From the NCBI GenBank assembly GCA_045586905.1, contig JAZNBF010000043.1, positions 1 through 35,680 of the forward strand: a DNA stretch of 35,680 nt, in the 5' to 3' direction. Below are positions 30,901 through 35,680 of this stretch, piece after piece. The notes beneath the pieces are model-generated. The model ran no database searches, had not been told where the DNA came from, and saw only the letters and a program-made list of their open reading frames with translations. Source of the DNA: RGIG1828 sp045586905 (lineage in GTDB: Bacteria; Bacillota; Clostridia; UMGS1810). How positions within the stretch are numbered: the first letter of the stretch is position 1; each line of letters begins with the position of its first letter. A program made the position numbers and the translations under genes.

Positions 30901-31137
30901 AGAGAAATCATCAGCAAAATCCAGACAATGCGTAAGGATTCGGGCTTTGAGGTTATGGATCACATCAGACTTTTTGCCTTTGGCAACGAAAAGATAGAAG
31001 CTATTGTTGCAAGAAACGCAGAACTCATCAAAGAAGATGTTTTGGCTGATGAAATCTCCGTAAACACCGAAAATGCAAATGCAAAAGAGTGGAATATAAA
31101 CGGTGAAAAGGTAAACCTCGGAGTAGAGAAATTATAA
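27991..31137 (+). CDS. ileS: Isoleucyl-tRNA synthetase, type-2-like
   Basis: A 1048-aa class I synthetase that charges tRNA-Ile. The HIGH motif is in PPTANGKPHIGHVLTR (about 44-59), and KMSKS lies at about 598-602 (GQKMSKSKGNAVDP). Between them is the CP1 editing domain (about 190-400, with FLAWTTTPWTLPSN and VHIAPAFGEDD). Residues from about 640 are the anticodon-binding domain (LSNWYVRRSRERFW). The C-terminal region (EEGFVREIISKIQTMRKDSGFEV) and the PPTANGKPHIGH wording match the eukaryote/archaea-like type 2 enzymes, not the type 1 form. Type 2 enzymes are known to be naturally tolerant of mupirocin. ATG at 27991 has AGGAGG upstream. Confidence 0.96.
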   Translation: MYNKVDTNLNFVEREKQIEKFWKDNDIFQKSIDQRADGETYTFYDGPPTANGKPHIGHVLTRVIKDMIPRYRTMKGHKVLRKAGWDTHGLPVELEVEKLLGLDGKEQIEEYGLEPFITKCKESVWKYKGMWEDFSGTVGFWADMDDPYVTYDNNFIESEWWALKQIWEKGLLYKGFKIVPYCPRCGTPLSSHEVAQGYKAVKERSAIVRFKVIGEDAYFLAWTTTPWTLPSNVALCVNPDDDYSKVKAADGYTYYMANALLDSVLGTLSEDGKAYEIIETYKGADLEGKEYEPLFECQKAPCEKQGKKAHFITCDSYVTMSDGTGIVHIAPAFGEDDAKVGRKYAVCSVQFVDASGHLTEETPFAGLFVKDADPKVLVDLEERGLLFGAPKFEHDYPFCWRCDTPLIYYARESWFIKMTEVRDDLIRNNNTINWIPESIGTGRFGDWLKNVQDWGVSRDRYWGTPLNIWECSCGKRHAIGSIEELRSMSSNCPDEIELHRPYIDAVTIKCPECGGEMHRVSEVIDCWFDSGAMPFAQWHYPFENKEIFDDNFPADFISEAVDQTRGWFYSLLAISTLIFNKAPYKNVIVLGHVQDENGQKMSKSKGNAVDPFDALAEHGADAIRWYFYSNSAPWLPNRFHKAAVTEGQRKFMGTLWNTYAFFVLYANIDNFDATKYTLNKDSLSVLDKWMLSKLNTLVKTVDDNLANYRITETARVLQSFTDDLSNWYVRRSRERFWVKGMPEDKVNAYMTLYTALVTLAKISAPMIPFMAEDIYRNLVCSIDKTAPESVHLCMFPECDASFIDEELEQNMEKVLDVVVLGRASRNASGIKNRQPIGKMYVKADFELDEFFTSIIADELNVKEVEFTDDVKECTTYSFKPQLKTVGPKYGKVLGAIREILSSLDGNAAMDELESNGAIKFDANGTPVELTRDDLLIESAQVEGFASETDGGITVVLDTRLSDELIEEGFVREIISKIQTMRKDSGFEVMDHIRLFAFGNEKIEAIVARNAELIKEDVLADEISVNTENANAKEWNINGEKVNLGVEKL

Positions 31138-31283
31138 TGAAAGGGATGTAAAGTCCGCTCGGTATCTCCTCTCCGGAATTGGTGCTTTTTGCTTCGCAAA
31201 AATGCAAGATTCCTCCGACGAAACGCCTCGCTCAAGTTTTTTATAGGGTAACTCTTTGAAGAAAAGTAACAGACAATAAAACA

Positions 31284-31319
31284 AAAACAGGAAAAAGAAT
31301 AATTTCTCTTTCCTGTTTT
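31284..31319 (+). terminator. Intrinsic terminator of ileS, inside repeat copy A
   Basis: A 15-bp stem with one mismatch (31284-31298 with 31305-31319), a 6-nt loop and a T-rich continuation (TTATT). It stands about 147 nt after the ileS stop, between modules 2 and 3 of the repeat. Copy B has no such hairpin at the same place. Confidence 0.75.
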
Positions 31320-31453
31320 TTATTGCCCCTTATCGCACTCACTAATCTTTCAGAAACCGAAATTTTATAATGCCACTTAATGAAAGCGTATTTAAGCTTT
31401 GGGCATGGGCGCATATTTTTTATGGTGCAAGATTTTTGAAGCGAGCAAAGAGC

Positions 31454-31498
31454 AAATTTGATTGAATAGAATCAGTTACCTTATTATCAATCAAATTT
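31454..31498. repeat. Inverted repeat in copy A
   Basis: The 12-bp arms AAATTTGATTGA (31454-31465) and TCAATCAAATTT (31487-31498) enclose 21 nt. In copy B a different inverted repeat is at the corresponding place. Confidence 0.75.
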
Positions 31499-31700
31499 AG
31501 CAGTGTTTGCAAAAGATTTGTGCAAGTCACTGCGTGCTCAAAGCGAGCGAAAAAAGCCAACATAAAAAATCGAGCGCAAAGAGGGGGTTCCGGGGGACCT
31601 CCCCCCGGGAAAAGAAAGTTCAGGGGAGAACTCCTCCCCTGAGAAGAGTTTGGGGACTTCTCTCCCCGAGAAATGAACGAGACCTCTCCCGAAAAAAGAA

Positions 31701-31731
31701 AAAACTCACTTTCTTTTCAAAAGTGAGTTTT
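31701..31731 (-). terminator. Intrinsic terminator of the ZIP-AlaX operon
   Basis: A perfect 12-bp stem (31701-31712 with 31720-31731) and 7-nt loop are followed on the minus strand by TTTCTTTTTT. It lies 7 nt past the stop of the AlaX gene. Confidence 0.85.
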
Positions 31732-31738
31732 AAACATT

Positions 31739-32890
31739 TTAAAGATTTTTAAAAAAATCTTCTATTTCTTTTTTCGAAGAATTAAATCTTCCCGATGCCA
31801 TTGTGCCCTTTCCTCCGCCTCTGCCCGAGAGAGCATTTGTTGCATCTTTAACCGTTTGTGATATTTCGCCCTCATTTTTTGCCATGACAAAGGTGTAGCC
31901 TTCCTCATCTGTGCCCGAAAGAGCAACTGCCAAAGAGGAGGTTTTTTCTTTGAGCACATTTGCCGCAAGCCTGAGAGAGTCATTGTCTGCATCGGCAAAA
32001 AACTGGCAGATTGCCTTGTCGGTTTTCTCTGCGCCCTCTGCCTGCATAAGTATAAGTTGTTTTGACTTTTCGGAGAGCTTTGTTCTGAGATTTTGCATGT
32101 CGGAGATGAGTTTTTCCACGCCTTGCGCACATTCATCCTGTTTTACCGAAAGAAGATTTGATATGCGAAGAGTCTCGGAGCACCTTTTGTTATAGTCACA
32201 GAGAGCATCAAACCCGCAAAGGATGGAGAGCCTCATGCCGCCTCTGTGGCGCGTGGCATCAAGGATTTTGATTATTCCTACCTCGCCCGTTCTTTTCACA
32301 TGGGGCGCACAACATGCGCACGCGTCTACATCGCCTATTTCAACAAGCCTTACTCTTCCTTCTATTTCGCCTTTGGCACGGTATGTAAGACTGTCTTTTT
32401 CGTCATCGGTGAGATATCTTGCTCTTATCTCGTGGTTTGCGACTACTGCCTCGTTGGCTTTTTGCTCGAGCATGGCAACATCTCCGTCTGTCAGCTCGCC
32501 CGAAAGGTCCATTGTCACAATGTCGTCACCAAGGTGAAAGCCTACATTGTCGTAGCCAAAAAGAGCATGGGCAATGCCGCATATGATATGCTCGCCCGTG
32601 TGGTTTTGCATCTTTCGAAACCGTGGTGCAAAGTCGATTATGCCATGAACCGTCTCGCCTTCGGCAAAGCCTGAGTCGGTGATGTGATATATGGTGTCAC
32701 CGTCGAGATATGCACCTGTGACCTTTGCTCTCCCGAGTGTGCCTGTGTCACTTGTCTGCCCTCCCTCTTCGGGGAAGAAAAGAGTTTTGTCGAGAACTGT
32801 TTTGTAGCCGGAGTCTGTTTTTTCACATTTTATAACAAGGGCGTCGAATTCTTTTGCATAGCTGTTTTCGTCATAAAGTTTTATAGTCAT
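31739..32890 (-). CDS. Stand-alone alanyl-tRNA editing protein (AlaX type, with DHHA1)
   Basis: A 383-aa relative of the editing half of alanyl-tRNA synthetase, without the charging domain. It hydrolyses mischarged tRNA-Ala (Ser- or Gly-tRNA-Ala). The zinc ligands are visible: H97 and H101 in NHTGEH, and C193 and H197 in CCAPHV, followed by KRTGEVG. FFPEEGGQTSDTG near the N-terminus is typical. The C-terminal part contains a coiled coil (about 250-290) and a DHHA1 domain ending GRGGGKGTMASGRF. ATG at 32888-32890 gives the family N-terminus; a longer frame upstream overlaps the ZIP gene. Only a weak GGGG lies before it, so translation may be coupled to the ZIP gene that ends 5 nt upstream. Confidence 0.92.
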   Translation of the reverse strand: MTIKLYDENSYAKEFDALVIKCEKTDSGYKTVLDKTLFFPEEGGQTSDTGTLGRAKVTGAYLDGDTIYHITDSGFAEGETVHGIIDFAPRFRKMQNHTGEHIICGIAHALFGYDNVGFHLGDDIVTMDLSGELTDGDVAMLEQKANEAVVANHEIRARYLTDDEKDSLTYRAKGEIEGRVRLVEIGDVDACACCAPHVKRTGEVGIIKILDATRHRGGMRLSILCGFDALCDYNKRCSETLRISNLLSVKQDECAQGVEKLISDMQNLRTKLSEKSKQLILMQAEGAEKTDKAICQFFADADNDSLRLAANVLKEKTSSLAVALSGTDEEGYTFVMAKNEGEISQTVKDATNALSGRGGGKGTMASGRFNSSKKEIEDFFKNL

Positions 32891-32895
32891 ATCAA

Positions 32896-33648
32896 TTACC
32901 CCAAGAGAATATCTGTCACCATCATAATGCAAAAGCCGATGATGAGTGCATATGTTGCAGCTCTGTGGCTTCCGTGTGCGTGGGTTTCGGGTATCATTTC
33001 GTCACTGATGATATAGAGCATTGTGCCGCCTGCAAAGCTTAAAGCAAAGGGGAGTATTGCTTCGGCAACATTTATCGCAAAGTAGCCGACGAGTGTTCCG
33101 ACCACTTCCACAAGCCCTGTTGCAAGGGCGCAGAGAAAGGTGGTTTTCGCACTGATGCCCACACTGAGCATGGGCGAAATGATAACAATGCCCTCGGGAA
33201 TATTCTGAAGAGCTATACCACCTGCTATGAGAAGAGCTTTGCCGATGTCACCCGAGCCAAAACCCACACCTGCCGCAATGCCTTCGGGGAGATTGTGGAT
33301 GCCTATGGCGATGACAAAGAGCAAAACTTTGCCGATGTCTTTTCCTGTACCGTTGCCGCTGCTCTCTGAGTCGAGAGAATGAACGTGGGGAACAACCTTG
33401 TCGAGAATGTTAATGCACACACAACCCGAAAATATGCCTGCCACAACCACTAAGATGTTTAGTCCGCCTCCGTATTCCATAGCGGGAATGATGAGACCAA
33501 ACATTGCCGCTGCAAGCATAACACCTGCGGCGAACGAGAGGATAATGTCAGAAAATCTGTGCGATAAGTTTTTGAAGAAAAAGCCGATGATGGCGCCGAT
33601 GACTGTTGCACCACCGACACCAAGAGCTGTGATTAAGACCATTGTCAT
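32896..33648 (-). CDS. ZIP-family divalent metal transporter
   Basis: A 250-aa membrane protein with about eight hydrophobic segments. The metal-binding helices are plain: IGIHNLPEGIAAGVGFG in TM4 and GIALQNIPEGIVI in TM5, the H-N-x-P-E-G signature of bacterial ZIP (ZupT/GufA-like) importers of Zn2+ and related ions. A His-bearing loop (VPHVHSLDS) lies between TM3 and TM4, and ETHAHGSH follows TM7. ATG at 33646-33648 is chosen, with AAAGAG 8 nt upstream; the GTG three codons earlier is within that site. It is the first gene of a two-gene operon with the zinc-dependent AlaX-type protein. Confidence 0.92.
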   Translation of the reverse strand: MTMVLITALGVGGATVIGAIIGFFFKNLSHRFSDIILSFAAGVMLAAAMFGLIIPAMEYGGGLNILVVVAGIFSGCVCINILDKVVPHVHSLDSESSGNGTGKDIGKVLLFVIAIGIHNLPEGIAAGVGFGSGDIGKALLIAGGIALQNIPEGIVIISPMLSVGISAKTTFLCALATGLVEVVGTLVGYFAINVAEAILPFALSFAGGTMLYIISDEMIPETHAHGSHRAATYALIIGFCIMMVTDILLG

Positions 33649-33689
33649 TTTGTTCACTCTTTCGTATATTTATTTTCCTTGATATATAA

Positions 33690-33719
33690 ATAATAAATGA
33701 TAATACTCTGTATTGTCAA
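33690..33719 (-). promoter_or_regulatory. Promoter of the ZIP-AlaX operon
   Basis: On the minus strand a perfect TTGACA (33714-33719), an 18-bp spacer and TATTAT (33690-33695). The gap to the start codon is AT-rich with no clear Zur-type dyad that I could identify. Confidence 0.75.
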
Positions 33720-34105
33720 GGAAAACGGGGGAATATTTTTTGTTTAGGGGGATAGAGTCGCTCGGCATCTCCTCTCCGAAATTGGTGCTTTTTGCTTCGC
33801 AAAAATGCTTGGCCGTCAACTTCATCTCCTCACCTTCGCACCGACAGATGGTGCTTGGTTCGTCGGAAGTTTTGGCATACGAGGTTTCATTGTTTCATCG
33901 GTTCACTTAGTGCCCGATTCAACAGAAACCTCAGCAATTTCTCCGAGGAAACACCTCGCTCAGAGAATTTCTGGGGAAACACTTTGAAGAAAGTAACTAT
34001 TTTAGGTAATTATATTTTTAAATATATTCACCTTATCGCACTCACTAATCTCTCAGAAACTCGCATCATTTCAGATGGCGTAAGCTTTTCGAGTAAGTAA
34101 AGTGC

Positions 34106-34151
34106 AAAATCGCACAAAATAAAATCATTTCCATTATTTTTGTGCGATTTT
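34106..34151. repeat. Inverted repeat in copy B
   Basis: Left arm AAAATCGCACAAAATAA (34106-34122) pairs with the right arm at 34134-34151, with one bulged base and an 11-nt loop. The sequence is unrelated to the inverted repeat of copy A although it lies at the same place in the element. Confidence 0.78.
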
Positions 34152-34214
34152 AATTGGTGGTGCAGAAGATGTCTGCGCGTCGCCAATGGCACAAAGCTTA
34201 CGAAGAAAAGCCGA

Positions 34215-34427
34215 CAGCTGAAATCAAGCGAAAGAGAGGGGTTTCAGGGGAGAACTCCTCCTCTGAGAAAAGTTCAGTGAGACCGAAAAACCCGACGAGA
34301 AAACATCAGCGGAAGGGTGGGGTTTCGGGGAGACCCCTCCCCGAAAAATAAAAGTGCTTTCGGGCACGCTACCCGAAGGAAGTTTCCGTCAGCTGAAATC
34401 AAGCGAAAGAGAGGGGTTTCAGGGGAG
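34215..34427. repeat. Exact 38-bp direct repeat leading into G-rich hairpins
   Basis: Positions 34215-34252 and 34390-34427 are identical over 38 bp (starting CAGCTGAAATCAAGCG and ending TTTCAGGGGAG). Each leads into a CAGGGGAG...CTCC hairpin. Related hairpins with GGGGAG/CTCCCC cores occur at 34321-34345 and 34449-34466, and in copy A. The last ones lie just past the ricA stop and may also act as its terminator, although no U-tract follows. Confidence 0.8.
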
Positions 34428-34468
34428 CTCTCCTCCCCTGAGAAGAGCTCGGGGATTCCTCCCCGGGA

Positions 34469-34861
34469 TTAATTACTGCATCCTTTGCAGGAAGAGCAGC
34501 TTCCTGTGCAGCCACTTGCATCTCCGCCTTTTACAAAGTAGCCAATGATGGAGTTAACCTGATTTATAAGGTTTGCAAAGGCTCTGTTTGCTTCGAGATA
34601 TGCATTTATGTTTTTGTTCTGGCAAATTTTTTCAAAATCTTTCTGAGCCTCTGCCTTTATAGCTTCAAACTCCTCTTTGGTGATTTGGGGGTTTGCCATT
34701 CTTTTGGAGTATTCTTCCTGCTTTTTGGTAAATTCAGCCATGAGTGCGTCTGCCTCAGGGTCTGCCACCTGATTTTCTTCGGCTGCTTTAATTGCCTTAA
34801 ATTCGTCCGACTCGGCAATCATCATGCCAAGCTCTTTTGCTTTTTCGAGTATTTTTTCCAT
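34469..34861 (-). CDS. ricA: YlbF/YmcA (RicA-like) protein with Cys-rich tail
   Basis: A 130-aa helical protein of the YlbF/YmcA family. In Bacillus subtilis RicA, RicF and RicT form an Fe-S-carrying complex that guides RNase Y in mRNA processing. Helical family segments are AKELGMMIAESDEFKAIKAAEE and LMAEFTKKQEEYSKRM. The tail carries four cysteines, C118, C122, C125 and C128 (C-x3-C-x2-C-x2-C), which could bind a metal or Fe-S cluster. GGAGG lies upstream of the ATG. It directly follows miaB, as ymcA follows ymcB (miaB) in B. subtilis, which supports the RicA assignment; by sequence alone it could equally be called YlbF (RicF). Confidence 0.85.
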   Translation of the reverse strand: MEKILEKAKELGMMIAESDEFKAIKAAEENQVADPEADALMAEFTKKQEEYSKRMANPQITKEEFEAIKAEAQKDFEKICQNKNINAYLEANRAFANLINQVNSIIGYFVKGGDASGCTGSCSSCKGCSN

Positions 34862-34882
34862 TTTGTAACATCCTCCGTATGA

Positions 34883-35680
34883 TTATATTATTTCGCCCGT
34901 GAGCGACCATGTTTTAACATCTGTTATTCTAAGCTTTACAAAGTTTCCTATGCATGTATCATCGCCTTTGAAGTTGACAATTTTTCCGCCCTCGGTTCTG
35001 CCCGTGAGCATGGAAAGGTCTGTTTTGCTTCTGCCTTCTGTCAGCACCTCAACCTCTTTGTCTAACAGGGCAAGATTTTTTTCATAAGATATTTTTTCCT
35101 GCACTTTAAGCATTCTTTCAAAGCACTCTTTTTTTTCTTCCTTTGTCATGGCATCGGCCATAACTGCGGCAGGCGTGCCCGGGCGTTTGGAATAGATGAA
35201 TGAAAATATGGTGTCATAGCGCACCTGGGCGAGAATTGAAAGAGTTTCTTCAAAATCTTCTTTTGTTTCGGTGGGAAATCCCACTATGATATCGGTGGTG
35301 AGGGCAATGTTTGGAATTTTTGCCTTTACCTTTGCCATTTTTTCAAGATATTCTTCTCTTGTGTAGTGCCTGTTCATGTCACGGAGCACCTTTGTGCTGC
35401 CCGATTGCACGGGGAGATGGAGCTGAGCGCAGATTTTTTTCTCCTCAGCCATGGTGTCTATGAGCTTTTCGGATATATCTTTGGGGTGACTTGTCATAAA
35501 ACGCACCCTCTCAATCCCGTCCACCTTGCACACCATGCGGAGAAGGTCGGCAAAATCAATGTTTTCCTCAAGGTCTTTACCGTAGGAGTTGACATTCTGT
35601 CCAAGGAGAGTAACTTCCTTGTAGCCTTCTTTGGAAAGAGCTTCAACCTCTCTCACAACCGATGATGCATCGCGGCTTCT
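34883..35680 (-). CDS. miaB: tRNA-2-methylthio-N6-dimethylallyladenosine synthase MiaB, 5' part outside window
   Basis: The 3' part (about 265 codons) of a radical-SAM methylthiotransferase that adds the 2-methylthio group to i6A37 in tRNA. The reading frame stays open to the right edge; the part upstream reads SRDASSVVREVEALSKEG. Family segments are VTLLGQNVNSYGKD, RVRFMTSHPKD, LHLPVQSGSTKVLRDMNRHYTR, DIIVGFPTETKEDFEETL and SFIYSKRPGTPAA. A C-terminal TRAM domain (about the last 65 residues) ends the protein. The N-terminal Fe-S domain and the radical-SAM CxxxCxxC motif lie beyond the window. It is 21 nt upstream of the ricA start. Confidence 0.95.
   Translation of the reverse strand, partial: RSRDASSVVREVEALSKEGYKEVTLLGQNVNSYGKDLEENIDFADLLRMVCKVDGIERVRFMTSHPKDISEKLIDTMAEEKKICAQLHLPVQSGSTKVLRDMNRHYTREEYLEKMAKVKAKIPNIALTTDIIVGFPTETKEDFEETLSILAQVRYDTIFSFIYSKRPGTPAAVMADAMTKEEKKECFERMLKVQEKISYEKNLALLDKEVEVLTEGRSKTDLSMLTGRTEGGKIVNFKGDDTCIGNFVKLRITDVKTWSLTGEII

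Larger units (their letters stand above)
31141..31700. repeat. Modular intergenic repeat, copy A
   Basis: The gap 31138-31738 has no credible gene. It shares modules in the same order with copy B at 33757-34460. Module 1 (31153-31205) matches B at 33757-33808 with two substitutions and one indel, and holds a TTTTTGC-TTC-GCAAAAA hairpin. A CTCCGACGAAAC...CCTCGCTCA segment follows, then CTTTGAAGAAAAGTAAC (31253-31270 region). Module 3 (31328-31357) matches 34031-34060 at 29 of 30 positions. A large inverted repeat is at 31454-31498, then G-rich hairpins (31582-31690), among them CAGGGGAG/CTCCCCTG. Copy A lacks about 130 bp present in B after module 1. Function is unknown. Confidence 0.8.
33757..34460. 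repeat. Modular intergenic repeat, copy B
   Basis: The longer copy of the element found at 31141-31700. It fills most of the gene-free gap 33649-34468. Module 1 is at 33757-33808. Next is a part missing in A (about 33809-33937), then a TTTCTCCGAGGAAACACCTC segment (33938-33957), CTTTGAAGAAAGTAAC (near 33982-33997) and module 3 (34031-34060). A large inverted repeat (34106-34151) and G-rich hairpins (34230-34465) complete it. Short open frames in it follow no codon pattern and differ between copies, so I treat it as non-coding. It separates the promoter of the ZIP operon from the end of ricA. Confidence 0.8.

Noticed and set aside
31507..31752. An 81-codon plus-strand frame downstream of ileS
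   Set aside because: It runs through the G-rich hairpins and the AlaX terminator, is strongly basic and is not conserved in repeat copy B.
33713..34100. Overlapping short plus-strand frames in the gap between the ZIP gene and ricA
   Set aside because: They lie in the modular repeat, have no ribosome site and are broken in copy A.
34154..34548. Two frames of about 65 codons in the G-rich hairpin array
   Set aside because: Their codons come from the direct repeats and palindromes; no protein-like pattern is seen.

Overview
The window looks like chromosomal DNA of a Gram-positive anaerobe of the class Clostridia, possibly an uncultured Oscillospirales-type gut bacterium. The reasons are strong AGGAGG-type ribosome sites, textbook TTGACA-17-TATAAT promoters, SLH surface-anchoring domains, a miaB-ricA (ymcA) pair, prmA-rsmE-dtd in a row, a YitT-family protein and a type-2-like IleRS. 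The lineage is an inference from gene content; no rRNA lies in the window.

Left block (1-6240, minus strand). ssrA (tmRNA) has its own promoter and a strong terminator. Two housekeeping operons follow: proB-proA-nfeD-qmcA-trmB (proline synthesis, an SPFH/NfeD membrane pair, tRNA m7G46 methylation) and rsmD-coaD-coiled-coil protein.

Central accessory block (6356-20204, plus strand). This is the most interesting part. A membrane-bound diguanylate cyclase (6434-8734) is followed by a promoter, a c-di-GMP-I (GEMM) riboswitch and an intrinsic terminator (8742-8903). These precede an eight-gene operon: VTC-domain protein, secreted polysaccharide deacetylase with three SLH domains, DUF4956 membrane protein, CotH-like kinase, membrane-anchored TIM-barrel glycosidase-like protein, HEAT-repeat membrane protein, processive family-2 glycosyltransferase, and a degenerate-GGDEF/intact-EAL protein. 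I read this as a c-di-GMP-controlled surface polysaccharide system. It carries its own second-messenger synthase at the front, a transcriptional c-di-GMP sensor in the leader, and a phosphodiesterase as the last gene for feedback. The families are known; I do not recognise this combination as a named system.

Right block (20243-35680). A YitT transporter-like gene and a LysR regulator diverge from a nearly symmetric, fully overlapping promoter/operator. Then come a PHP-domain protein, prmA, a mosaic of mini-hairpins that supplies the end of prmA, rsmE, a small membrane protein, dtd, a MATE transporter and ileS. On the minus strand lie a ZIP transporter-AlaX operon, ricA and the 3' part of miaB. 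Two long intergenic gaps (31138-31738 and 33649-34468) hold two copies of one modular non-coding repeat. Each copy has a different large inverted repeat at the corresponding place and a cluster of G-rich hairpins.

No CRISPR array, transposase, phage gene, tRNA gene or rRNA was seen.
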